Counted from the first letter of the stretch, positions 36,992 through 46,511 are shown. The stretch is 64,000 nucleotides of DNA from Rufibacter roseolus (GCF_017916365.1 NZ_JAFMSU010000001.1:1302001-1366000), one strand, 5' to 3'. A program made the numbers and translations. The notes: a model not told the origin generated them from the sequence alone.

Positions 36992-38752
36992 TTATTTCGA
37001 TTCTATCACTTTGCTTCTTTCCGAGACGCCGTTTTCGTTGATGGCCTCAATCTGGAAGTAGTAGGGCAGTTCTTTGTCCATGCCTTTGAAGTAGTACTCG
37101 CCGCCGCCGTGCACCATGATGCAGTTGTAGAGCTTGTCGGGGGCCACGCCCACGTAGAGGTTGTAGGCGTAGGCATCGCTCACCTGCGACCACTTGATCC
37201 AGGCGCTGCGTTTGTCTTTCTCGGTGCGCAGAATGGTGAGGTCTTTCACGGCCTGGGGCTTTTTGCCGTTCCCGCTGCCGAACACCCGGAAACCGCTAAT
37301 GGCGAATTTGCCGGTGGGCATGTGCAGGTTCTCCAGCTTGAGGTAACGCGCCTGCACCGGCTTAGCCAGCTCAATGTAGTCATGCGGCACATCGGTTTTG
37401 TTCTGGCTTTTGTCTACCAGCACCTTCCAGGTTTTGCCGTCCAGGGAACTGTACAGTTTGTACTGGTGGTAGATGTTCGTTTGCTTGCCCAGGAAGGTCA
37501 CGTCCTGATCGGCGTAGTTGAGTTGGATGGCGTTCACGGTGCTGGGTTGGCCCAGATCGGTCTGGATCCATTCGCCTTTGTTGCCCGTGGCGGCGCTCCA
37601 GTAGGTTTTGATGCTCTCGTCCACGGCGTAGTTGGGAGCGTAGGCAGCCAGCGTGGAGGAAACCGTCACGGGCTTGTTGTAGTTGAGGAGCATCCAGCCA
37701 GTGAAACGGCTTTTGAGGTGATCGGCGGAGCCGTTGGGCAGGTAATGCGGGTAATCCCCGAAGGTGGTGTTGCAGTACATGACACCGTCTTTGTCAAACC
37801 CGGCGGGCCACACGCCCAGGCGGCGCTCAAAGTTGTTTTTCACCGAGATCACCACCGTGGAGACGTGCCACCAGTTGCCCCATTTGTCTTTGAACGAGTT
37901 GCCGTGCCCCGCCCCGCGCGCGAACCCGCCGGGCTTGTAGGCGAACGGATTGTGGGCCTGCGGTTTGAACGGCCCCAGCGGACTGTCGCCTACCTGCACG
38001 CCATCGGCGTAGCCGCTGAATTCAGTGCCGGGGGCGCCGTACTGCAGGTAATACTTGCCGTTGTGCTTGTCCATCCAGGCGCCTTCCATGAACGGGTCCA
38101 GGAAGGTGTTGTCCAGGTACTCCCCGAAACGCTGCCACCCAAACCGCTCGTGGTTGAGCCCGATCATCTCCTTCTTTTCACCTATTGGTTCAAAGGTTTT
38201 CCGGTTGATCTCGATGCCGTACATAGGGTACACGTTGCTGCTGCCCCAGTAGAGGTACAGGCGGTTGTCATCGTCCAGGAAAAAGGCAGGGTCCCAGGCG
38301 CCCACCTGGAACGGCTCCACAGCCTCTTTCCACTGGTTGGCTTTGGGGTTGGTGCTCATCCAGAGCGGGAAATTCTTCTCGTGCGTGGACCCGAAGACCA
38401 GCAAGGTATCGCCCAGCACGAACACCGCCGGGGCGCACAGATCGTCGTAGACTTTGTGGTGCGGCTTCAGGAAGGACTTGGAGACGAAGTTCCAGTTGTA
38501 GAGGTTGTTGCTCCACCAGTATCCCCACTGATTTGTGGAAAACAGGTAATAATCGCCTTTGTACATGACAATGACCGGATCTGCGGTGGCGCGGTGCTTG
38601 CCAGATTCCGTGAAGTTGGGGATGGGCGTGTAGCCGTAATCCAGGTTCATGGGGTTGCAGTAGGTGCGCTGCGGTTTGGGTTGGCCGGTAGCAGGCAGGT
38701 GCATCAGCCAGGCGATGAGCAGGAGTAGGCCCAGGTGTAGGACTGTTTTCAT
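36992..38752 (-). CDS. GH43-type five-bladed propeller hydrolase with discoidin and FN3 domains
   Basis: A 586-residue secreted enzyme with a signal peptide (1-23). The propeller carries the GH43 catalytic triad in order: Asp58 in 'ATADPV', Asp154 in 'AWDPAFF' and Glu223 in 'FMEGAWM'. 'GHGNSF' later supplies the usual His. A discoidin (F5/8 type C, CBM32-like) domain (about 350-480, 'YWSAATGNKGEWIQTDLG') and a C-terminal fibronectin-III domain (about 490-580) follow. Its ATG overlaps the stop of the upstream GH144 gene in an ATGA, so the two are translationally coupled. GH43 enzymes usually attack arabinose, xylose or galactose linkages, so its presence in a beta-1,2-glucan-type locus is unexpected. 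It may remove a decoration or act on another polymer. Confidence 0.88.
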   Translation of the reverse strand: MKTVLHLGLLLLIAWLMHLPATGQPKPQRTYCNPMNLDYGYTPIPNFTESGKHRATADPVIVMYKGDYYLFSTNQWGYWWSNNLYNWNFVSKSFLKPHHKVYDDLCAPAVFVLGDTLLVFGSTHEKNFPLWMSTNPKANQWKEAVEPFQVGAWDPAFFLDDDNRLYLYWGSSNVYPMYGIEINRKTFEPIGEKKEMIGLNHERFGWQRFGEYLDNTFLDPFMEGAWMDKHNGKYYLQYGAPGTEFSGYADGVQVGDSPLGPFKPQAHNPFAYKPGGFARGAGHGNSFKDKWGNWWHVSTVVISVKNNFERRLGVWPAGFDKDGVMYCNTTFGDYPHYLPNGSADHLKSRFTGWMLLNYNKPVTVSSTLAAYAPNYAVDESIKTYWSAATGNKGEWIQTDLGQPSTVNAIQLNYADQDVTFLGKQTNIYHQYKLYSSLDGKTWKVLVDKSQNKTDVPHDYIELAKPVQARYLKLENLHMPTGKFAISGFRVFGSGNGKKPQAVKDLTILRTEKDKRSAWIKWSQVSDAYAYNLYVGVAPDKLYNCIMVHGGGEYYFKGMDKELPYYFQIEAINENGVSERSKVIESK

Positions 38753-40089
38753 TTGCTAGCATTTACAGGTAACTGAGGACTCTCAAACCCGAGTTTCCGG
38801 AGGCCGTTCTGCACATCGGGGATGCTCATGAACAGTTTCCAGAGCAGACCGGTCCGGTGGTTCTCGATCATGACGATAATGGGCCCCTGGTCGATGGCCA
38901 GGTGCGAGTTGGCGTACCAGTTGTGGTGCTCACTGAAGGCATCCACGAAGCCGTACTCGCTCCAGATTTTATCACCCAGGGTGTCATAGAAGTACCGCAT
39001 CGCTTTCATGGAAAACTCGGGCGTGTAGGGGAACGAAGACAGGGCCGCGGTGGGAGTGATCACCCCTAAATCCTCAGTAGGCGAGTGGGCGGCGTAGCCC
39101 CGGTAACTGTCGCTGGCGGTGAGGCCCCAGGAGTTCTCTGAGTAGCCTTTGTATTTCTTGGGGTTGTCAATGCAGTAAGCCCGGTTAATGAGCGTGTGGC
39201 GCTTGTTCTGCTCCCAGTAATCGGCGTACTGGTCTTTGAGGCCGCGTGGATCTAAGCCTAAAAAGGAATAATGGGCGAAAAACAGCGGCCCGCCGTAGTC
39301 AAAGCCTAGCGGCAGCTTGATGCCGTAGAATTCGCGGTCGTTGCGGAAGTAGTTGTTCGTGGTCCAGCCTTGGTGATACACCTGCGGAGGGATGCTGAAG
39401 CGCGGTGAGGAAGCCGCCAACACGTAGGTGATCAGCCCTTCGTTCCAGCCGCGGAGCTGGTGGTTCATGCTCCAGCCGTTGTTTGGGCTCCAGTGCCAGT
39501 ACAGCACGTTCTGTCCGCCCTGGGTGTGCCAGTTCCACTCAATGCCCTCCCACATCCAGAGGATTTTGTTGCGTAATTGGCTTTCGGTGGGATTGTCCTG
39601 GTTGAAGTACTGGCGGGCGCAGAGCAGACCCTGGAACAGGAAAGAAGTTTCCACCAAATCGCCGCCGTCGTCTTTGGGGCTGAAGCGAATCACCTTGCCC
39701 GTTGCGCCGTCGAGCCAGTGCGGGAACACACCGTGGAACTGATCGGCTTTCCAGAGGAAATTCACGATTTTGAGCATCCGCTCGGCGGCCTGCTGGCGGG
39801 TGATCCACTTGCGCTCGGCGGCCACAATGATGCCCATCACCCCGAATCCGGTGCCGCCGGTGGTCACTACCTCGTCGCCGTAGTCAAAGCTCCGGTTGCT
39901 GCGCTCGCGGGCCATGCCGCTGACCGGGTGCCCAAAATCCCAGAAATACCGGAAGGTCTGCCGCTGCACCAGCTCCATCAGTTGTTCATCGGAGAGGTTT
40001 TTGGGGCGTTTCACGGTGCCTTTCTTCTGGGCTTGTACGCAGCCGCAGAAGAGAATCAGGAGAAGTGCTATGGTGTAAAATTGCTTCAT
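38749..40089 (-). CDS. GH144-family enzyme (endo-beta-1,2-glucanase type), copy A
   Basis: A 446-residue protein of the 'glucoamylase family' now known as GH144. Characterised members such as the Chitinophaga pinensis enzyme are endo-beta-1,2-glucanases. The signal region is 'LLILFCGCVQAQ' (either lipobox at Cys17 or signal peptidase I after 'VQA'). Family landmarks are 'RYFWDFGHPVSGMARERSN' (47-65), 'TTGGTGFGVMGI' (72-83), 'WHWSPNNGWSMN', 'GLTASD' with 'YAAHSPTED', and the final 'HLAIDQGPIIVMIENHRTG'. The length matches a single (alpha/alpha)6 domain. It is transcribed 47 bases downstream of its paralogue and overlaps the GH43 gene by 4 bases. Confidence 0.9.
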   Translation of the reverse strand: MKQFYTIALLLILFCGCVQAQKKGTVKRPKNLSDEQLMELVQRQTFRYFWDFGHPVSGMARERSNRSFDYGDEVVTTGGTGFGVMGIIVAAERKWITRQQAAERMLKIVNFLWKADQFHGVFPHWLDGATGKVIRFSPKDDGGDLVETSFLFQGLLCARQYFNQDNPTESQLRNKILWMWEGIEWNWHTQGGQNVLYWHWSPNNGWSMNHQLRGWNEGLITYVLAASSPRFSIPPQVYHQGWTTNNYFRNDREFYGIKLPLGFDYGGPLFFAHYSFLGLDPRGLKDQYADYWEQNKRHTLINRAYCIDNPKKYKGYSENSWGLTASDSYRGYAAHSPTEDLGVITPTAALSSFPYTPEFSMKAMRYFYDTLGDKIWSEYGFVDAFSEHHNWYANSHLAIDQGPIIVMIENHRTGLLWKLFMSIPDVQNGLRKLGFESPQLPVNASK

Positions 40090-40136
40090 AGTTCGTTGGT
40101 ATGTGGTGTGCAGTTCTGTTTTGGAGCCGTTTTTCC

Positions 40137-41759
40137 TTATCGGAGGTAAACCGGCAGTTCTTTGTTAAGCGTGGTATGGGTGAGTTTGAGTTTATAGGCG
40201 CCTGGGGGCAAGCCTGTCCCAAAATTGACTTGATACAGCCCGTTGGCTTTGGCCTCATGGTTCCAGAGCGTCTCCATGACGGTTCCGTCTGGTTTCTCCA
40301 CCGTGAGGGTCACCGTGCCGGCATTCTTGAGAGCGACATCAATCTGGTAGGTTTCCACATCGGGGTGTTTGAGCAGGTCGTAGAGCCCGGTTCTCACCTC
40401 CGGAATGGCCAGGTAAAAGCCCGTCTCGTACTCCGGTTTCTGGATGCCGACCTTCGCCAGGGCTGCCTGAATTTCCGGGAGATCGGTAAACAGTTTCCAC
40501 AAGAGTCCGCTGCGGTAGTTCTCAATCATAGCCACGATTGGTCCCTGGTCAATGGCCAGGTAATCTTTGCCCACCCAGTTCTGTGGTTTGTTGTAGGCAT
40601 CATAAGGCCCGTAGGTCCCGATCATCTGTCCGCTGAGGTTGCCGTACAGGTTCCGGAGCACCTGCATGGAGTAGTAGGGCGTGTAAGGGAAAGAACTGAG
40701 TGCCGCAGTGGGCGTCACGGTGCCGTTGTCGTTGGTGGGGCTGTGCGCCGAGTAGCCGTTGGGTTCATCAGAGGCGGTCAAACCCCACAGGTGCTCTGAG
40801 TACCCGTAGGCTTTGGGCGCCAGGTAGATGCTGTAAGACCGGTTAATGAGCGTGTGCTTCACGTTATGTTGCCAATAGTTCACGTACTGATCCTGCATCT
40901 GGCGCGGATCAAGGCTCAAAAACGAATAATGGGCAAAGAACAGCGGTCCGCCATAAGGTGGACCGATCTCCAGCTTATAGCCTTCCAGAGTTTGGGAACT
41001 CCTGAAGCCGCTTCCTTGCCATGAGGTTTGGTAAACCGCCGGTGAGATGGCGTGCGTGGGGGAGGCCAGGGCCAATACATAGGCAATCAAACCCTCGTTC
41101 CAGCCCTGGATGGGCATGTTCATTTCCCAACCATAGTTGGGGCTCCAGTGCCAGTAAAGTTTGTTGTCGCCGCGGGAGGCGTACCAGTCCCATTCCACGG
41201 TTTCCCAGAGTTGGGTGATCTTGTTCCGCAGTTCGGTTTCCCTGACATCGGCGCCGTTGAAGTAAGCCCGGGCAGTAAGCAGCCCGTTCACCAAAAAGGC
41301 AGTCTCTATCACATCGCCGCCGTTGTCTTTGGCGCTGAAGGGAATCACCTTGCCGTTGCTGCCATTGAGCCAGTGCGGCCATACCCCGTGGAACCTATCA
41401 GCGGAGGCCAGAAAGTTGCAAAGCTTCAGTAAGCGGTCAGTAGCTTCTTGCCGGGTGATGAACTTGCGGTGCACCCCCACAATGATGGCCTGCACCCCAA
41501 ATCCGGTGCCGCCGCTGGTGACTGTTTCGCCGGAATTGGTTCTTTCCCGGGCCATGCCCGAGGCCGGGTGCGCATACTCCCAGAAATACTTGAAGGCAGA
41601 CTCCTGTACCTTGTTCAGCAACTCCCGGTCCGAGGCTGTGCTCACCGGGTTCTCCGGTGGGTACAACGAGGTGTCATCTGCCTCGTTTTTATCCTCCTTG
41701 CAGGCGAGGGTAGCCCATGCGAACAGAAGGCAGAAGATATAAAACGTCGGTTTGGTCAT
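40137..41759 (-). CDS. GH144-family enzyme with extra C-terminal beta-domain, copy B, lipoprotein
   Basis: A 540-residue paralogue of the neighbouring GH144 with a lipoprotein signal (Cys20 in 'ATLACKED'). The same landmarks occur: 'KYFWEYAHPASGMARERTN', 'TSGGTGFGVQAI', 'WHWSPNYGWEMN', 'GLTASDEPNGYSAHSP' and 'LAIDQGPIVAMIENYRSG'. Unlike copy A it carries about 100 additional C-terminal residues (about 440-540) that look like an Ig-like beta-sandwich ('GTVTLTVEKPDG ... GLPPGAYKLKL'). The lipoprotein form suggests surface attack on polymer while copy A may work in the periplasm; this is inference. It is first in the run GH144B-GH144A-GH43, 181 bases downstream of the susD stop. Confidence 0.9.
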   Translation of the reverse strand: MTKPTFYIFCLLFAWATLACKEDKNEADDTSLYPPENPVSTASDRELLNKVQESAFKYFWEYAHPASGMARERTNSGETVTSGGTGFGVQAIIVGVHRKFITRQEATDRLLKLCNFLASADRFHGVWPHWLNGSNGKVIPFSAKDNGGDVIETAFLVNGLLTARAYFNGADVRETELRNKITQLWETVEWDWYASRGDNKLYWHWSPNYGWEMNMPIQGWNEGLIAYVLALASPTHAISPAVYQTSWQGSGFRSSQTLEGYKLEIGPPYGGPLFFAHYSFLSLDPRQMQDQYVNYWQHNVKHTLINRSYSIYLAPKAYGYSEHLWGLTASDEPNGYSAHSPTNDNGTVTPTAALSSFPYTPYYSMQVLRNLYGNLSGQMIGTYGPYDAYNKPQNWVGKDYLAIDQGPIVAMIENYRSGLLWKLFTDLPEIQAALAKVGIQKPEYETGFYLAIPEVRTGLYDLLKHPDVETYQIDVALKNAGTVTLTVEKPDGTVMETLWNHEAKANGLYQVNFGTGLPPGAYKLKLTHTTLNKELPVYLR

Positions 41760-41818
41760 CAGGGGAATGGGAGTGGGTTTCCTGTTAAAATAGCCTGAAA
41801 GTTTGGGGTACAGTAAGG

Positions 41819-41859
41819 CTGATTTCAGGCCGTTTTCCTGAAAACGGGCCTAAAAAGCC
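41819..41859. repeat. Dispersed palindrome, copy 19
   Basis: CTGATTTCAGGCCGTTTT, loop CCTG, then AAAACGGGCCTAAAAAGCC. One of the better inner stems (AGGCCGTTTT against AAAACGGGCCT, one bulge). It lies between susD and the GH144 genes. Confidence 0.72.
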
Positions 41860-41896
41860 AGAGGCGATTACACAAGAAAGAAGCGGTTTTAAAGGA

Positions 41897-41925
41897 AGGG
41901 CCGAGGCGTTAAAACCCCGGCCTTT
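41897..41925 (-). terminator. Terminator of the susCD pair (beta-glucan locus)
   Basis: AGGGCCGAGG and CCCCGGCCTT form a stem with one mismatch around CGTTAAAA, followed on the minus strand by CCTTTAAAAC. It lies about 16 bases past the susD stop. Confidence 0.6.
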
Positions 41926-41940
41926 TGCCTGTTCTAGTAG

Positions 41941-43407
41941 TTAATACCCTGGGTTCTGCACCAGCTTGCCGCCGCTGAGGGTGATTTGGTTGAGTGGAAT
42001 AGGGAAGACCTCGTTTTTGCCGGTGGTGAAGTTCTTGCCGTGGGCTCTCAGTACCTGTTCTGCCCGGCCTTGGCGTACCAGGTCATAGAACCGTTCGCCG
42101 TTTTCCAACGCTAGTTCTACCCGACGCTCATGCCAGATTCTCATGCGCATTTCTTCTTTGGTGGTGAAGGTGATGGGATCCAGACCTGCGCGTTCCCGGA
42201 CCATGTTCAAAGAACTTTCCGCTTTGCCGGTTTGCCCAAGTTCGTTCGCGGCCTCGGCGTGCATGAGCAGTATCTCCGCGTAGCGCAGAATGCGGATATT
42301 TTGATCTTTGCCATACCCGCACGCCTGGGTTACGCTGGAAGGCACGTAGGCTTTCTGGTTATAGCGTGGATTGGGAGCATTGGGGTTGATAAGGTCGCCT
42401 TCAGGAGTGGTTTCGCCTCGGAACAGAATGGTGGCCTCCTTCCGTACGTCACCAGGTTCAAAGGCGTTGACCAGGTCCTCGGTGGGAGTGAAGAAGCCCC
42501 AACCGAATTGCTCCCTTACGGCTTGTACTTCTGCCCACTGGCTGTTGGATGCGTCACAGTTTCCGGGTATAGTCTGGGCTTGGATCTCAAAGATGGACTC
42601 GCTGTTGTTTTCGCCCGAAATCCGGAAAATCTGGTAGAAATCTGGGGTAAGGCTATAGCCTAAGCCCATTACCTGCTCGGTGAGGGAAAGCACATCCTGC
42701 CATTCGCTTTGGTAGAGTTTTACCTTAGCCAACATGCCCAGAGCAGCTCCTTTAGTAGCCCTCCCAATGTCTGCGGCTCCGTAAGCAGTGGGCAAAACAG
42801 CAGCGGCATCGGTCAGGTTCTGTTCAATGAAGGCATAGGTTTCTTCGCGGGTGGCCCTAGCAGGGTTAAGTTCTTCCGGGGTTTCAGGTACTTTACTTAC
42901 AATTGGTACGCCACCAAAAGCCCTCACCAAGTTGAAATAATGATAGGCCCGTAAGAACTTGGCTTCCGCTAAAAGCCGGGTTTTTAGAGCTTCATCCATT
43001 TCAATGTTTGGCACGTTGTCTAATACCCGATTGGCCAGGTTGATGCCTTGGTATTGGCCTACCCAGTAGCCGTTTAATTGTCCTTCTGTGGGGGTGACGG
43101 TGAACTGGTCATACAGGTTCATGAAGCCGGCATCGCCGGGCACGCTGCCTTTGTCAGCATCATCTGAGGAAACAGTGGTTAATGCCAGGTGTGCAAACGC
43201 AATATTATTCCATTCCCGCAGGTTGCCGTAAATGGAGTTTACCGCCTGTAATGCATGAGCTTGGGTTTGGAAGAATTGGGATTCCACTGCCTGACCTTCC
43301 GGTGGAACATCCAGAAAATCGTCGCTGCAAGAGTAAAAAACACCAAACGTCAAGGCTCCTGCCAAGAGCCAGAACTTATGCTTCTTCTGATATAGTCTAT
43401 TTTTCAT
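41941..43407 (-). CDS. SusD/RagB-family glycan-binding lipoprotein (beta-glucan locus)
   Basis: A 488-residue outer-membrane lipoprotein (acylated Cys27 in 'VFYSC'). ATG 43407 lies 13 bases after the susC stop; the longer frame to 43434 would overlap it. SusD helices are visible ('RLLAEAKFLRAYHYFNLVR') and the family ending is intact ('MRIWHERRVELALENGERF', 'PLNQITLSGGKLVQNPGY'). It pairs with the SusC upstream. The substrate is inferred from the adjacent GH144 and GH3 genes as beta-1,2-glucan oligomers. Confidence 0.97.
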   Translation of the reverse strand: MKNRLYQKKHKFWLLAGALTFGVFYSCSDDFLDVPPEGQAVESQFFQTQAHALQAVNSIYGNLREWNNIAFAHLALTTVSSDDADKGSVPGDAGFMNLYDQFTVTPTEGQLNGYWVGQYQGINLANRVLDNVPNIEMDEALKTRLLAEAKFLRAYHYFNLVRAFGGVPIVSKVPETPEELNPARATREETYAFIEQNLTDAAAVLPTAYGAADIGRATKGAALGMLAKVKLYQSEWQDVLSLTEQVMGLGYSLTPDFYQIFRISGENNSESIFEIQAQTIPGNCDASNSQWAEVQAVREQFGWGFFTPTEDLVNAFEPGDVRKEATILFRGETTPEGDLINPNAPNPRYNQKAYVPSSVTQACGYGKDQNIRILRYAEILLMHAEAANELGQTGKAESSLNMVRERAGLDPITFTTKEEMRMRIWHERRVELALENGERFYDLVRQGRAEQVLRAHGKNFTTGKNEVFPIPLNQITLSGGKLVQNPGY

Positions 43408-43420
43408 GGTCTTTGTCTGC

Positions 43421-46396
43421 TTAGAAGGTGACATTTACGCCCAGATTGTAAGTGGCTGAAAGTGGGTAGACGTTGCGGTCAATGCCGTAACTAACTGGTG
43501 AAGGACCTCCCACTTCTGGCGAAAAGCCGTTGTAATCAAAGATGGTAAGCGGGTTCTGCGCGTTCAGGAAGATTCTGAGGCCTTGCATTTTCAACCGACT
43601 GATAGTTGTAGTAGGGAAAGTATAGCCCAGTTGCAGGTTCCGGATCCGGATGTAATCTCCGCTTTCTACATAGAAACTGTTAGGGTCTAAGTTGGAGCCT
43701 GTTAGGTCAGCAGAGGGATAGGTGTTTGATGTGCCTGGCCCTCTCCAACGGTTGTCATAAAAGTCCTGGTCATAGTTCTCATTCCCGAAACGGATGTTCC
43801 GATTACCGTTATAGATGTCTACGTCAGCAACCCCCTGAATATCAATTTGCAAGTCTATGTTCTTATACGTAAAACTAGTGTTGATGCCGTACAGGATGCC
43901 AGGATTAGGGTTGCCCAAAACCGCTTTGTCTCGTTCATCAATTGTGTTGTCTCCGTTTAAATCCCGGTACCTGAAATCACCGGCAGAGGCGTTGGGTTGG
44001 GCAGACTCGTCTGCTTCTACATCTGATTGGAAAATGCCATCCACTATGTACCCATAAAAAGAACCAATAGGGAGGCCCACCCGGGAAATAGTGGAAAAGT
44101 ATCCGCCAAGACCTAAGTCACCAGCAGCCAAGGAGGTGTTGCCTGTAGCCAGGCCAATTACTTCGTTCTTGTTTTTGGCAAAGTTCACTCCAATGCTATA
44201 AGAGAAGTCGTTGCCTATGTTGGTGTTCCAACGAGCGGCAAGCTCAATGCCTCGGTTTCTGAATGTGGCGTAATTACCAGTGATGGAACTGTTCTCAGCA
44301 CCCGCAGTACCAATTAAGGGAATGGTGAAAACACCATTCTCTGTTTCCTTATTGTACCAATCTGCCTCAAAGGTTAACCGGTTGTTTAGGAAGGCAAACT
44401 CAACCCCAATGTCTGTTTCTTTAACTACCTCCCAGAGCAGGGTGGGTGGTGGAACGTAAGTAACGTTGCTACCAGAGTTTGGTATACCGTTAAAGAATGC
44501 AATGTACCTGGGTAAATTAGAGACTGGGGTTGACGTGATGTTAGGCTGTACGTTGTTGTTGCCTAATTTGCCCCAACTGGCCCGCAGTTTCAAGAAGTTG
44601 ATGACCTCCTGGTTCTTCATAAAGGATTCTTCTGAAAGTACCCAACCTAAGCCAATAGAAGGGAAGTAGTCATACTGATCGCTTTTGGGGTATTTAGAGG
44701 AACCATCATACCGGAGGGTAGCCGTCAACAGGTATTTCCCCATGAAAGAGTAATTAATCCGTCCGAAATAGGAAAGGAACTTCTCTCTACCCGCTGAATT
44801 AAACGCTCTGAGGGTTGTTTGATTTCCGTTTTCTAGATAGAGGTTGGCCTCAGTCTCATAGGTGACACCTTCTACAGTACCTCCTAAGGTCTCATTGAAT
44901 GCCTCCTGTGAGGATGTACCAGCCAACACGGTGAGTTCATGATCTCCGAACGTCTTCTGGAAGGTAAGGGTGTTTTCCCATAGCCAACTATTGGCTTTGC
45001 TTCTGCTTCTCCTTAAAAAGCTCGTTTCTGATTTTTGAATTGTGGTCAAAGAGTCTTCAGATCTGAAGTTCCTGAACTCGTTGATTGCATAATCCAGGCC
45101 AAGGCTGGTTCGGAAAGTGAATGCATTAAGGAAATTCCATTCGCCAAAGGCGTTACCAGTTAACCGTTGGCCATTTGAACGTTGATTATACCAATCTAAT
45201 GAAGCCTGCGGATTGGCAAAATTACCAATCGGGAAGTTTGCCGGGTCCCCATAGAATCCATTCGGTTTTCTTACTGGTACAATGGGAGGTAAAACAAAGG
45301 CTTCGTAGAAGATACTTCCAGGTATGTCTCTGGACCTGAATCCATAAAAGATACCGCTATAGCCTACTTTTATTCTGCTGGATAGATTCAAATCTTGTTG
45401 AGCGCGGGCAGTGATCCGCTCGTATTTGTGACCTTCCACAATCCCCTCCTGATTCAGATAACCAGCGCTTACGCTGTAGGTCATTTTTTCAGAACCGCCA
45501 GACGCAGATACCTGGTGGTTGTTGATCATGGCCGTGCGCAGGATCTGGTCATACCAATCGGTGCTTGGCAGGTTGGGAGTTAGCGTGTTAGGAGCATTTT
45601 TTTCATTGTACAACTCGGTATACTCACGTGCATCAGTCATTTCCAGTTTATTGGTTACCCGCTGCACGCCCACAAACCCATTGTAGTTGATTCTAGCCTG
45701 ACCAGCTTTCCCACGCTTGGTAGTTACAATGACTACCCCGTTGGCCGCCCTAATGCCGTAGATAGAGGCACTGGAGGCATCTTTCAGGATCTCCATAGAC
45801 TCAATATCCGCTGGGTTCAGGAAGCTTAGGTCAGACACGAAGGTTCCGTCTACCACATAGAGGGGTTCTACCCCGCCCTGGGCGGAGCCCACGCCCCTCA
45901 CCCTGATCTGCGGAGAAGCTCCTGGTGCTCCCGAGTTGGTTACCTGCACCCCGGCCACTTTCCCCTGGATGGAGCTCACCGGGTTTTGAGACGATTGCCG
46001 TTCAAATTCTTGGCTTTTTACGGAGGAAATGGAGCCAGTCACATCTCGTTTCTGTTGTGTGCCATAGCCTACTACCACTACTTGCTGAAGTTCAGTAGAG
46101 GCCGGTTGCAGTTGAATGTTGATGCTGGTTTGGCCGTTCACGGCAATGGTCTGGTCTATATAGCCAATGTAGCTCACAACCAAGGTAGCATCTGAAGGCA
46201 CGTTGGCAATGGTGAAGCCACCATTGGCGTCGGTCTGGGCACCAAGGGTGGTGCCCCTTACCTGTATACTCGCTCCAATAAGGGGATCGTTGTTCCCGGC
46301 ATCGGTGACCCGACCGGCTACCGTGACGGTGCCCTGGGCGTGAACGAGCGTGAATGTTAACAGGTAAAATAGGAATAGGAGTAGGGGTTGTTTCAT
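43421..46396 (-). CDS. SusC/RagA-family TonB-dependent transporter (beta-glucan locus)
   Basis: A 991-residue TonB-dependent outer-membrane transporter. I chose the ATG at 46396 because it starts a compact signal peptide (1-21, ending 'LVHAQ'); the frame start at 46459 only adds a charged tail. A beta-sandwich domain (about 23-98) is followed by 'QVVVVGYGTQ' (105-114) and the plug with 'VDGTFVSD' and 'DASSASIYGIRAANGVV'. The barrel ends in 'YNLGVNVTF'. It is the first gene of a susCD pair with its own promoter candidate 77 bases upstream of the ATG. Confidence 0.97.
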   Translation of the reverse strand: MKQPLLLFLFYLLTFTLVHAQGTVTVAGRVTDAGNNDPLIGASIQVRGTTLGAQTDANGGFTIANVPSDATLVVSYIGYIDQTIAVNGQTSINIQLQPASTELQQVVVVGYGTQQKRDVTGSISSVKSQEFERQSSQNPVSSIQGKVAGVQVTNSGAPGASPQIRVRGVGSAQGGVEPLYVVDGTFVSDLSFLNPADIESMEILKDASSASIYGIRAANGVVIVTTKRGKAGQARINYNGFVGVQRVTNKLEMTDAREYTELYNEKNAPNTLTPNLPSTDWYDQILRTAMINNHQVSASGGSEKMTYSVSAGYLNQEGIVEGHKYERITARAQQDLNLSSRIKVGYSGIFYGFRSRDIPGSIFYEAFVLPPIVPVRKPNGFYGDPANFPIGNFANPQASLDWYNQRSNGQRLTGNAFGEWNFLNAFTFRTSLGLDYAINEFRNFRSEDSLTTIQKSETSFLRRSRSKANSWLWENTLTFQKTFGDHELTVLAGTSSQEAFNETLGGTVEGVTYETEANLYLENGNQTTLRAFNSAGREKFLSYFGRINYSFMGKYLLTATLRYDGSSKYPKSDQYDYFPSIGLGWVLSEESFMKNQEVINFLKLRASWGKLGNNNVQPNITSTPVSNLPRYIAFFNGIPNSGSNVTYVPPPTLLWEVVKETDIGVEFAFLNNRLTFEADWYNKETENGVFTIPLIGTAGAENSSITGNYATFRNRGIELAARWNTNIGNDFSYSIGVNFAKNKNEVIGLATGNTSLAAGDLGLGGYFSTISRVGLPIGSFYGYIVDGIFQSDVEADESAQPNASAGDFRYRDLNGDNTIDERDKAVLGNPNPGILYGINTSFTYKNIDLQIDIQGVADVDIYNGNRNIRFGNENYDQDFYDNRWRGPGTSNTYPSADLTGSNLDPNSFYVESGDYIRIRNLQLGYTFPTTTISRLKMQGLRIFLNAQNPLTIFDYNGFSPEVGGPSPVSYGIDRNVYPLSATYNLGVNVTF

Positions 46397-46479
46397 AGGT
46401 AGTTTGGTATAAGGGTACACACTCTTCTGAACTGACCTAAAAGTCCTGACATTATTCACTAAAGGCTAAAAATCTGCCT

Positions 46480-46511
46480 CAACAATACTACATCAATTAC
46501 GAAATTTTCAA
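46480..46511 (-). promoter_or_regulatory. Promoter candidate for susC (beta-glucan locus)
   Basis: On the minus strand TTG (46511-46509), a 21-base spacer, then TATTGTTG (46487-46480), one mismatch from TAnnTTTG. The predicted transcript start near 46473 gives a leader of about 77 nt. Confidence 0.4.

Noticed and set aside
36797-38728. 643-codon open frame on the plus strand, antisense to the GH43 gene
   Set aside because: It has no signal peptide, motif or family resemblance. High third-position G+C in the real gene leaves the opposite strand open, and the GH43 triad on the minus strand is unambiguous.
40116-40140. Possible left half of a dispersed palindrome (CTGTTTTGGAGCCGTTTTT) in the 47-bp gap between the GH144 genes
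   Set aside because: No right arm is present and the match is short. It could be a truncated copy but is too weak to list as a member.
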